A stretch of DNA of 64,000 nucleotides from Sisyra terminalis (lineage: Eukaryota; Arthropoda; Insecta; Neuroptera; Sisyridae). Under the pieces are notes generated by a model. It had not been told where the DNA came from, made no database searches, and saw only the letters and a program-made list of their open reading frames with translations. Of the stretch, positions 37,916 to 50,000 are shown piece after piece. Positions within the stretch are counted from its first letter, which is position 1; every line of letters starts with the position of its first letter. The position numbers were made by a program, and so were the translations under genes. The DNA lies in assembly GCA_958496175.1 (NCBI GenBank), contig OY292275.1:43415701-43479700 (forward strand), read 5' to 3'.

Positions 37916-40707
37916 AGCATTAACGCATACTAACCAAAACCAAAGCATATTTAATCAAAAATGTATGAAAACAAAATAAAAAGCTCACTAGCACTATAAA
38001 AGCTATCACGCAACTTCGCCTGCGTAATGTACCACAAGCCGATATTTTTTCCTTAGATTTGCTGTCTATTAGAAAAAAAGGGAATTATTCCTATAAAAAT
38101 GTTTGTATCCTGAGAAACAAGAAGCAAAAATTTTATTGTCTATTAATTTTCAATGACCTTTCAAATGACATTACAAATGATTATGTCAACTGAATTTTTT
38201 TCATCCCTTATCTATACGTACACGATTGCCTTCGTAATGATGGATACCCTATTGTGAGTAGAACAACAGGTTGTACCTAAATATTAAATTCCATCAAAAT
38301 CAATACAGCGATTTTTAAGTTATATTAATAAATTTAGAAATGGAACACCTTTTTCCAAAAATGGGATGAAAAATTAATACGAGTATAAAGAGGAAACTTT
38401 TCAACTTTTATACATTAGAATTGATAAGTGTTACTTGACGCTACGCGATCTGGTGGCCAATATAACTACTCGAGTGCGGTGATTACATATTTATTTTTCC
38501 AATTTCATTAATCAACTTAACCAAAATGTTTTCATCAGTTAATGGCGTTCTCGAATTTATTAAATTTTCCCGAAAGTGTAGAAACTTTTGGGAAAGAGAG
38601 AAAATTACTATGACAATACTAAATATAGTAAATTTACTAAGTATGACATTAAATTTGAAAGCCTCTTATTTATGAAACCTTATTAAGGGAAATTAGGGAT
38701 TGAATTGTCCCAGTGTGGACTTTTAGATTGTCGTCTCAAGTATGAACTCATAGCTTAGATACTTTCCCGATGGAATATTATTTGAAAATGATAAACCAGT
38801 AAACTTAGCAATAAATAAAACTCAATTTGAGTAGTTATTCATAGTATCTTCGGTGCAATGCTCATTCTGCCTTTTCTTGCGAAAAACTGCCATTTTTCAA
38901 TTATAATGGATACGAACTTCAACAGTCTCAAAGTATTGTCCCTCTAATTTAACCCATTAACGCCCAAATCTCTTGATATAGTCGTAAACTTTGAAATATT
39001 CAAATTAAACGCTATCTTAAGATCGTGAAATTTATTTAACTCCAACGCTCATTAAACGGATTACAAGGATAAAGCGTCCAAATAATAAATTAACGTATTT
39101 CATTTAAGATTCTCAAGTACAAGCTTTGTAATTAAAAAAAAATGATAAAAATGTCTTTTAAACAAAGATAAATAGTAACAGTTTGAAATTCACGTGTATA
39201 ATTTTTGATCAACTTTGTGTTTAGAATATATTTTATGGTATTATTAATATAAGAGTAGATTTTTGTGAATGACATGGAAAAATATGACAAAGTATTGTAT
39301 GATAAAACAGAACAGAACAATCACAAAACAGAACTAGGACAGAAAAGAACATTTCATTATTGGAACTTTTGTGCAAAAGATATATTACGACTTTCAAAGT
39401 GGAAACTTTGAATCAACTTTGAACGAATTTTAACAAAAATAAGTTTAAATTCGCGTTAAAAATAGTCTATTAGAATATTTTTCCACACATGACTAAAAAT
39501 AGCCTTGTAAATCAATAAATTTTAACAAAATTTACCGTTATTCAACGTATTTTTATAGAATAAAATTATGTACTCCTGAAAATATCCACCAAAGCAAGAA
39601 ATTGTAAAAAATGCAGTAAAGCAATAAGTAGACGAGGAAATATTATTTCACCTCTTAACTATGTGTCGCATTACGAAGAATACAACAGAAACCATCCTCC
39701 ATATCCTACAATTTGCAGACTCTCCTTCTAAATCTCCTCTCGCTTCCCTCTTTTATCGAATCTGCACTCTTCAGATTTGTTTTATTTCGATTTTTATTTA
39801 TTTCGTTTTCTTCCGAATTCCCAAGCACGAACCGAAACTGACACGGATTTAACATAAAATTCCTGAATTTATTTCAATAAACCTTCCAATGCAAAAGCTA
39901 CCTGGTAAAGAGGACAATAATAATGGAGTGTTCAACGCTAGATAAAGGCCTTAAGTTCAGAATATTTTAGTTTGACCAAAACAAATGTTACGGCTGGTAA
40001 ACTATTGATTTGCCTCATTTTTATAAGACTTATAAATTGTTTCTCGGTTTTCGGGCTGATCGTTTGACTTAACTGTACCCTTATTTCAAAACGATTGGAA
40101 ACCTAATAAGAGCAACACATACAAACAAGAATTTGGAATACGACAATTTTGCTTTGAACTATTTGTATGTAATACCGAGCGGTGGTTAAGATGGGGACGT
40201 GGAGGGTTTGAAAGAGGCCCGTTTCAGAAACGGTACGGTAAAGAAAAGGAGTTTTTGGTTGCGTGTGAACAACATTTTTCAGGTAGGCACGAAACCAAAC
40301 CAAACACACACGAAAGTATGGCTGTTTTGGTGATTCGATGATGAAGAAAACGATGGGCCAGCAGGGCTGAAAAACAAGAACAAGGATTCCTGCTTTCATA
40401 GTGGAACGAGAATCTAGATTCACCCTAGCGGTTTTGTTTGTCTAGCGCCTATTCGACTCGTAATTATAAATTTATACTAATAGAACATTTGAAATAAATC
40501 TAATATATTCCTCTTGACTATGATCTATGGGACTTGCCCTATCCATATAGGGCAGGCCAGGTGTCCTGGGAACTCACTTTCGGAAACATGTTTTATATTT
40601 CGGAAAAAAATCGCACTATTCATTCCCCTATAAATCGAAATTGACTATAACAGAAAAACCAACTGGCTATCGTTTTTAAATTTTAATAATTATTTAAAAT
40701 TAAAGCT
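37916..40707. other. Intronic sequence, nothing recognised
   Basis: AT-rich DNA without inverted ends, tandem repeats or protein-like frames that I could identify. Confidence 0.4.
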
Positions 40708-42245
40708 TCACACCAAAATCACCCAAGTTCCTTAGGTGTTTATAGTATTCTATAAAATTATGTATCTAGATAGTGTTCGGTAAAATTTTTAGTTTCGGCT
40801 TTAAATTAAGGTTTCGGTCGAAGATACGAAACCGTTGATTTGACAATTTATTTAGAATTCTAGCACCACACCAAAATCAACCAAATTCTTTAGGTAGTTA
40901 TAATGATCTATAAAATAATGTTTGTATATTACAATGAATTTGTATTACCAATGAGAATATATTAGATAGATATATTATCTATTAGGAAAACCTTAGCTAA
41001 TTAAAAAATAATAGAAATGTCTGTACGTATCTATCCAGGAATCATCTCCAAATTCACGGGAGGAGGCCCATACACTGTTCCTATGGATACTATATATGTA
41101 CTGTTTCTATATATGTACAGATAATTCTATTATGTTTTTAACTCGCTAAGGTCTACCTAATATATTTTCACTATTGAGAATATATTCTCACTGGTAATAC
41201 AAAATCACTGTAACATCTCCATAGTGTTCAGTCAAATTTTTATTTTCAGCATTAAATTGAGGTTTCGGTTTATGAAATAGATACGGAACCGAAATTCGGT
41301 TGTATTGACTAAATATTTAGAATTCTAGCTCCCCACACCAAAATCACCCAAATTTTATAGGTATCTATAGTGATCTATAAAATGATGTATCTACATAGTG
41401 ACAGTCAAATTTTTAGTTTCGGCATTAAATTGAGGTTCCGGTCTATGAAATAGATACGAAATCGAAATTCGGTTGTATTGAGACAAATGATCATTCTGTT
41501 ATTTTAGATTATCGATATAAACCGACGATGAACCAATGAATTGCGGTAATCGAAAATCTTTTGAAGAAAATAAAAATTTAGAAAAAATAATGCTTTTCTT
41601 CTAGTTACGTCTATGAACTCAACTTCATATATTCCAAAGACTTGACAATGGAAAAATTAAAGCCATAATTGTAAGACTTGCAAAATTGTTTATGGTATTA
41701 TGCACAATAATTGAAAATTATGTAAAATGTTATGCATTTGTTAAAACTTTCAATGCTTAACTTTCTAAGAGTTTCATTTTACAGTGAAAATCCAAAATTA
41801 TAATTTTAATTCGATGGTGTTGAGAGATCTATCATGTTTTCCTACTAATCCTCTAATTTTATCCAAAGTATCATCTATAACAATATAACGAGGTGTAGAG
41901 TCGTATTTTCTTATAGTTATCTTACGATAGGTATAGCTTGAAAAGATCCAAGAAATACAGCTTACCCGAAAAAAGAAAAAACCTTCCTCATACCTAGCTA
42001 TATATGTTACGTTATGAAAAGTTTTAGGTGCGCAACTACGCTTCCTCCATTTGTCAATATAAGGTAAATAAGTTTTGATAATAATTTAAAATAGCTCCAC
42101 ACCGAAATCACCCAAATTCCTTAAGTGTTTATAGTGATCTATAAAATGATGTATCTACATAGTGTTCGGTTAAATTTTTAGTTTCGGGATTTAATTGAAG
42201 TTTTGGTCTATGAAACAGATTCGAAATCGAAATTCGGTTGTAATT
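40708..42245. repeat. Degenerate tandem repeat, monomer about 155-165 bp, four copies
   Basis: Each unit contains CACACCAAAATCACCCAA, AGTGATCTATAAAATGATG, ATAGTGTTCGGT and a GTTTCGGTCTATGAAATAGA block. Units start at about 40708, 40857, 41325 and 42085. Unit 2 is split by the MITE at 40939-41203. About 600 bp (41490-42085) of other sequence separates units 3 and 4. Confidence 0.7.
40939..41203. mobile_element. MITE inserted in the tandem repeat, 265 bp
   Basis: TTTGTATTACCA and TGGTAATACAAA are perfect inverted ends. GAGAATATATT blocks and an inner CCTTAGC / GCTAAGG pair extend the symmetry. It interrupts unit 2 of the surrounding repeat, which shows it is an insertion. Superfamily not assigned. 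Confidence 0.65.
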
Positions 42246-42475
42246 ACACAAATGATTATTGTGTTATTTTGGATACTATCAGGGTTGATGGAGGAGTTAA
42301 GTTGATAAGCTCAAAAGATTAACACTTTTATCGTAACGATATTCGAGCTTTACCAGGAAGATGGGAAAAAGTTAGAGTTAACGATGGACAATACTTGGAA
42401 TGATAACAATTTTTTCATTAGCAAGTTGCATTCTCATTCAAAAAACAGCGAGAATCTAGTTGTGCGCTTAATATA

Positions 42476-42721
42476 CAGTGTAGTTTCACTAATCCGGCAC
42501 TACTAAAAACCGGAGGGTGTTCGGACTTAGAATGTTCGGATTAAGAATGTTCGGATATTGGAGTATGGTGAAAAAGTCATAGGTAATGAATACAATAAAG
42601 CATTTCAGAGAAAGAACAAATGTATGCTCAGGTATAGAGAGGCGAAGGAGGCGTGGGGGAAGGGTGCAGGATTATTGGACGTGCCGATCTATCGAAGTGC
42701 CGGATTAGTGATATTATACTG
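42476..42721. mobile_element. pogo/Tigger-type MITE, 246 bp
   Basis: CAGTGTAGTTTCACTAATCC and its imperfect complement GTGCCGGATTAGTGATATTA...CTG form the ends, with TA on each side (42474-42475, 42722-42723). ATCCGGCAC-type ends with TA duplication are characteristic of Tigger-like elements. Confidence 0.7.
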
Positions 42722-43562
42722 TACTCTTTTTCCTATCTTAAAATGACTATGAGACACTCCCAAATTACTGCAAATATCTAAAGAAAATGGATCAATTTTG
42801 GTATGCAGCCCCAATTCCAAATAACTACCAAAGTTTCTTCTAAAAATAGTTTAATTCCGAACACTTACTTTTCTATAAATAATACTTTGCGTAAAATTAG
42901 ACAAACGAAAAAGTCACATGTTCGAGACATTACATTACATTAAAAGCACATAATACAAAAGTACCGAAAAAAACAACAATACCCGGACCTACCCTAAGTG
43001 TTCTTCGATTTCCAATCCGTAGAAATTCAAGCCGCACTTTTTTGCAAATGCCTTCAACTAAATACTGGCATCATTTCAGTCGGACAAATCTCATAGCAAA
43101 AAAAAATAAGAAAAAAAAATCGACAAGTATTCCTGGCGTACGATTTCTTTGTGTCTGGTACGAGCTTCGCGGACTTTGGACCAACCTCAAAAGTCCGTGC
43201 CAAAACTAAGGCAGACACTGTTATGTCGTCTCATGTAGGCGTCCAAAATGAAGCTATCGCTTGGATAAAAATTTTCCGAGACGAATTTTTTTCTTCTAGA
43301 AACTCATTTTTAAGTTTTTGTGATACAACTCTAATCCGTTACCGCGTGGACGAGACGCGATATTTATAGAAACGGAACATTTTTCTACAACACGGATTTT
43401 TTAACAAACCGGAAACAAATTTTACATTTACTAACAACAGACATAAAATTGCGAAATCAAAGGGAAAAAGAACAAAATCTCAAATGGCCATAAAGACGTT
43501 ACATTCATCTCTCGGTTTAAAATAGATCCAGACGCCGCCGATGTCGTGTAATGATGAAAAAG

Positions 43563-43600
43563 GTGATGATGATGATGACGACGACGACGTCGTCGTCGAC
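43563..43600. repeat. GAT/GAC trinucleotide run ending in an 18-bp palindrome
   Basis: A (GAT)n run turns into (GAC)n and then (GTC)n. GACGACGACGTCGTCGTC (43580-43597) is perfectly self-complementary. It lies in a less AT-rich island (43.1-43.8 kb). Confidence 0.75.
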
Positions 43601-44018
43601 AAAAACCGACGGTGGAATATTGGGACGCGCATGACCCCAACACCAAACAGTCAACGTCTGGCTATGCGTCCCGACGTCCGTTACAAACACTTGACGTCTC
43701 TCTATCTACCCTTCTTGACGGCCAACTTGGGGACTCGACGCTTATTTATAAACGAGACAACGTTGTCGTCTCACACATACCCTTACACATATAGTCTCCC
43801 AATCTAAATATAAAATAAATATCGAATATTTTCACCTATTATCATACCAAACTAACTATTCTTCAACAACAACTAACCCAAACTAAATTCCAAAAGCATA
43901 GTTTACTCGACACCGAAATTTTACAATACGGCTCGGTTTACGCATTTTTTAAGACCCTTGAGTCGCTTGATTTTACTAGTTATAATTCGCCGAATATTCC
44001 AGAAAAAGGATCACTAAC

Positions 44019-47000
44019 CTTGTATATGTTTTTTTAGATAGAGCGTATTTCTCCAGACGAACCAGCGGCGAGAGAAATTCCTCCACCTCCATCCAATTTT
44101 CTTCGTCAGGATCATCACTGGAACCACCATCCTCTTTGTGACTTCCTATCAAAAATTAAAGAAAAACTCATTTAAAATAAAAACGAACATCTTCTCAATT
44201 CAGTGGAAAAATATTTCACTGGTTTATTCAGTGAATTGATACTGTTTCATTAGTGAAAACTTTAATTTATAAATAGGGGAAAGACTGAAATTAAAAATGC
44301 ATTAGCCAGCTAGTGATATGGTAGATTTGATTTGGGAATGACATTGCGTTTCCTATCAATAATTATGATAAATTGCTAGAAAAATAAACAAGGAAAATAA
44401 GGATAATCATCCCCTTCATCATCTTAGCCGTACATGACACGAGAAGAAGCGTGATGCACCCATCTCACACTAATGCCACGCCCTGACTGACATTTGCATT
44501 AGTTAAATTGCATTTCCGAGAAATAAAAAAATATAAAAATCTAATCTCATCGATCCTTCCACATTAACGACCCTATTTTTTTTTCTGAAATGTCTTTTTT
44601 TTAATAAATAGATTTAATTAATCTTCATTGAAAAAAAATTCTTAAGTACATTCATATTAGTTTAGTGGGATTGTTTATTTGGTTGTACTGAAGAGGGAAT
44701 ATTTGATCGATGCAATTCGGAGAAACCAACAACATTTTCGAGGAAGCGGATAGATCCTGGAATGGAGGAAGGGAAGGAACGCGCGCGCGACCGTTACCGG
44801 TCCAACCCTAAAGCTCTTGTGTACGAAACACACTCTTTACAGAGACACCTATCATGGGGTTAGTGAACTTTGTGACCTAAACTTGGCTCGCATATAAACA
44901 TTTCAAATATGTGACACAAAATTCGATACGTTACGAGATACACGATAATACCAACAAATCGTGGAAACTAAAAATTTCACTATCAATTCATAAAATATCT
45001 TTCTCAATATAAACGTTATTCAAAAAAAATAGCCGCACCCTTCATAAAAAAAAATCGAAATTAAATAAAAAATATGATGGTATGCTTTCCGTTTGAATTA
45101 ATGAATATTTTAATTGTTTCGCCAAATAGTTAAATTATAAAGTGATTCATAAATAAATTCAAATAAATTAGAGAGATAAAAAACAGATGACCTTTTCAGA
45201 ACTTAAAGATTTATAAAGTTTGTAAATGATTCATAAGAATATTTTCAAAGAGCCGGATTATTCAAATGTGATATGATCAATCGAAAATTCCACGAATCGA
45301 TCGAAACGGTTTGCATGTCGAAATTTTGAACTTCCCGCGTGGTGACGCATATTCCATTTGACTGATTTGAATGGCAATAATAACAATAAATTGCATATTA
45401 AAACACGTGGAAAACACGAGTTACAAGAAAAAAACTTTTACATTGATGAGTTTGCCTCTTTCTAATTTGGAATGAATTTTAAATTTAATTCACCACTAAC
45501 GCCTTTCGCGGCGCATTTTTTTACGTCTCGCATTCTTCGCTAAAAGGTGAATGACATACGAGGAATACAAATAAGACTTTTTGTAAAATCCTAAAAAAAA
45601 ATAGTATCGTACCTATCGCACATACCATCGTGAGGAAAAAACAAATAAATATAATAAAATCAGCACTGGATAGCACCGAAAATTCAACAGTACGTCACAT
45701 TTTTTCAGTTCTGGTCAGTTGTGGATGTTTGGTGTAACCGTTTGATATGTGGCACAAAACAAACACTAAACTGAATAAAAACAAATCCACACGAGCCACT
45801 TGGAAATCGGCGAATCGAAAAAACGAGAAAAAAAACTCGGTTAAGAGATAGTTGGTGAATTTGTTTGAATTTTTTGAGCACAAGCACTGGATTTTTTTCG
45901 TTCGTAAAGTGCGGATACGAGGGCGAAAAAACGCAGAGTTACGAGCGGCGTAAAGCTTAGCGGTAACGGTGGTGATGATGGTGGTGTGTTGTTTGATGGA
46001 CACGAGAACTAGGCGTGGAGCCGGATTGGGACGCGCATCCGAGATGAATCCCGAATAGTTGACGGCGCCATCGTGCGCCTTCGCGTGGCGCCACTTACCA
46101 GCACCGGTTTCGCCGGCAATCGATAGGGATGCTGCGTGTGCGTATCCGACTACGGGTGTGGTAACGCCGAAACGAACACCGCCCCACACAAACTTCAAAA
46201 TCATCAGCATCATCAACATCCTCTTCCATCATTTCTCTCCCACTTGGCCATCCACATTCCGCCACACTCGTAACCCGCTTTAACGTCATCAAACAACAAA
46301 CATCCCGAGGGATACATTCCCAGTATGTACACACTCCCACCTTTCCAATTTCATTGAAAATTTTTCAATTTTTTCAATAATGTCAAAGCATTGATCATTA
46401 AATTAATTTTCCTCTTCAGTACCTTACCCCAAATTTTTATAACTCCCACATCTCAAACTTTTAAAAACTTCAACATATATCATGGTATACAGAAAATCGT
46501 GGTACCACAGTAGTCAATAAAATACATCAAAGAAAACTAATATTTTTAACTTGTGCAAAGAAAAATGAGATAAACGAAAAAGTAAGATAGTTTTTGAAGA
46601 AATTTGATCCCCAAATACGAGTGCTTAAGTCTGATCTAAGTTTGGTATATATTTGATAAAATTGACTGAAGAAGTTGTAAAATACAACGAAACGTTTAAT
46701 TAGGAAATGACTCACGAAATCTGATCTATTCTTTCGAAAGCATTGTTTGTTTTTATAAACTGGTTACAGTAATCCCCCGCTTTACGGACGCTCACTTAAC
46801 GGAAATTCGATATTACGGACATGGTTAATTTAGTATTAACATTTTGGGTTATGGATGAAATATTCGCAATTGCGGGCAATATATGTACATTTTTTTCTGT
46901 TTTGTGCATATTTTTTGTGAGGAATCCCAAAAATAAAATTTTAGTACATAAATACAGTTTATGCGGTATAAGCTTGGATCAGGAACGTCGAGATATTCTG

Positions 47001-50000
47001 GACTGAAGAGAACTATTCCGAATGGGTACGTATTGTTCACTCGAATGCAATTTGTACGTAAACTTTGGCATGCCAGAAATGAAGAAGTGACGTTTATTTT
47101 CAAATATGTATTTATATTATATTTAAAATTAAATTTTCGTCTCAAGTCCATTTTAGCACACCCACAATCTGCCAACATTGCATTTTCGGTTTTGTTTTTA
47201 ATTTAATTCGCGATATTTTTGTTAATTCAATTCTAATATGGTATAATTCTCTCTTTTGTGGATAAATTTTTATTATGGACCGATTTAATCGCGAATTAAA
47301 TTAAAACAAAGTCAAAAATGCAACGTTGCCAGATTGTGGGTGTGCTGAAATGGACTTGAGCCAAAGTAAATTTTATTTAGAAAATTTAATTTTACAGATT
47401 TTATATAATACAGTATAAATACATGTTTGAAAATAACAGTCGCTACTTCATTTCTGATATGTCAAAATTTACGTACAAATTGCATTCGAGTGAACAATAC
47501 GTACAGGAATAATATCGAAACCATTCGAAAACAGTTCTCAAATTTCGACGTTCCTGATCCAAGCTTATACCTAAAATTTTAGTACATAAATACAGTTTAT
47601 GCTTCGTTTTGTTATACGGGGAATCCCAAAATAGGTATCAAACGTTCTTACAAATTAGTATTTGATGTTATGTGGTATAATGTGGTATATACGCTTTATA
47701 TTTAGTGTGAATCTATAGTAAAATTGGGTTCTTTTACGGGTATTTTTACTAGTTGGAACACATCTATAACTTTCCAAGAGGATCTCATAGCAATAGCGGT
47801 TTCGTTTAACGGATTTTGATTTACGGAGTTTATGGGGAACGCATCCTGTCCGTAAAGCGGGTGAACACTGTATCTCTATATCAAGGTTTCTCAAACTTTT
47901 TTTCTTCTGGAACCCTTATGAAAGTTTTTACAGATCATTGAACCCTTGCTATACCTAAAGCTGTTATAAACTAGATTTGTAGTAGTAGATATTTTAGACC
48001 GACAGCAACATCGATGTTAATACTTTTGACAAAAAATTTGTCTTAATTCTGTTTAAAGAATATATAAATTATATTGAGGTCTTATTTATGCCATATAATT
48101 TACGAAAGTAAACAACAAACATAAATTTGAACAAAAGCTCACACAAATGTATTTTTGATGTATTACCCAGATAAGTATTTTGATTGCCAAGTAATCTTCC
48201 TCAGTGTTAATCGAGTATTACTGGATCTAGCTATGTGATGAGTGACTCCTCACATAGCAATTACGGAATGATCCTATACTACTTGATGACCACTGAGGAA
48301 GATGTTTGGTAATCGAAATGCGTATCTGAGCAATAAGTCAAAAAACCATTCGTTTTAGCTTTTGCTCAAATTTACGTTTATAATTTACTTTTGTAAACTT
48401 ATTGCATACATTAGACAAAAATATTTTTAATATATTGCTTAGTTTATAAACAACAGTATGGCTAATTCAAATCAGCGCAAAAATCAAATTTGATTTTGAT
48501 TAAATTCGACAAAGTTATTAGAAATGTTCAAGTAATGCCTTACATTAATAGTTTAATATAATTTTATGAAAATTAGGTGAGTTTATCTTACGAATTTTTT
48601 AAAATTATACAACTTGTTTGGAGAACTCAAAAATTTTTTGATGGAACTCTGGAGTTCCATGAAATCTACTTTGAGGTCAGAAAACGTAATTTTTAGAAAG
48701 AGCCAAGGACTAGTATTAGAAAACAAAACATACCTAAGATTCAGAACTCAACGTTCTGATAGATAAGTTTTGTACCTATACAAAGAAAAGAAGGGTAAAA
48801 TTCGAAAAATGAACGTCAAACTGCGGACCGCTTGCGGTTCGTGGACAATATTTGTAATAAAATTAGATTTTGTACATGAAGTTATTGAATTGGTCAACAA
48901 AGATGACGTCACATTGGTCAAAGGTAGCAATTGCCGTACAAGATCTAAGGGGTGATCGCGTTTTGGCAGCTAATAAAAATATGTTAATTGCTTGCTGATG
49001 TCAACTAAGCAATCGAAGAATGTGTGGATCGAAGTGATACCTTAGATTAGTGTTTTTAACCGGGGTGCAGGAAGATGTTTTTGGGGGTGCGAGAGAAGCC
49101 CCTAACAATGCAAATTATAAAATTTTTGATAATAAATTTCGAGAAAAATGTATTTTTCTAAACTTTCTTTTTTTACAATTTAAAAACCAAACACACTTTT
49201 CAATGGGGTGCGAGGACCTATTTTTAGATTCAAAGGGGTGCGCGGCTCACTTAAAAAGTTAAGAAACACTACCTTGGATTGTCCTATGTGGCCCTTGATT
49301 AGAAGAAAAGTTTGAGTACCACTGCTCCATGGCCATATACTACAACTATTTGCAACTAGATTAATTTGACTAAATGTTTAATTACTTTCTGGCAAAACAA
49401 GAAAATCCGTCATATTTGAATAAATATATAGAGCAGATAAGGAACCAAATAGGTTTTATCAAATAGGTACCCTATGAACAGAGGAAAGAAAGAAATCACA
49501 AGATGAAAAGCAATACATTACTGGGCAAGTATAAAAACCAATCGGTGGTCAACAATGGGAAAATCCGAAAGAAAATGTATACAAATCAATGAAGGTTTAA
49601 AGAAGTTTAAAATATTACTCTTTTTGAGTCCAAAAAATTCATAAACCACTAAATTCATAAACACGAAAAACGAAAATGAACGAAAAACCTATTCGTTAAT
49701 TTTGAATCAAAACTTCTATTTAACCCATTGATGGCCAATGGTTAAGGCTTAAGCTTACTGTATAATAGTTAAGCCAGAAATTCAAATTTGGTGCCAAACA
49801 AAAAATCAGATTAAAAATCTTAGTCTACAAAAGCTCTAAATTTTAAAAGTTTAGGATTTCGATAAATAAAATTAAATATTTTTAACAAAACAGTATAACA
49901 AAATAGTCCCTAGTCATAAAATTACGATCACTTATACATTTTTCATATAGAAAGTTTGTTAAAAAGGTTTTTAAAATGAAAATTTAAAATATAAAATCGT

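Larger units (their letters stand above)
1..44018 (-). other. Presumed giant intron 3 of PPP4R1 (host interval)
   Basis: Downstream of the exon 3 donor (GTTAGTGA, 44018 leftward) I found no further PPP4R1 exon on the minus strand. The space is filled by repeats, AT-rich single-copy sequence and two ratchet-like sites in the same orientation. A giant intron is an inference; a missed short exon or an assembly error would break it up. Confidence 0.5.
47882..49324. mobile_element. Old hAT-like element containing two nested insertions
   Basis: The left end CAAGGTTTCTCAAACTTTTT and the complement of the right end CAGTGGTACTCAAACTTTTC agree, including the following TTCTTCT. Flanking octamers CTCTATAT and CTCCATGG agree at 5 of 8. 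Nested inside are the inverted-repeat retroelement near 48.05-48.46 kb and the hAT MITE at 49048. No transposase signature was seen. Confidence 0.45.

Noticed and set aside
45695..46219. 174-codon minus-strand frame
   Set aside because: It runs through a strong donor at 46099/46098, and the part beyond looks unlike protein; only the first 121 nt are kept as a weak exon candidate.
46059..46283. Plus-strand 74-codon frame rich in Pro/Thr/Ala
   Set aside because: Antisense to the CG-rich segment, with no start context or domain; explained by base composition.
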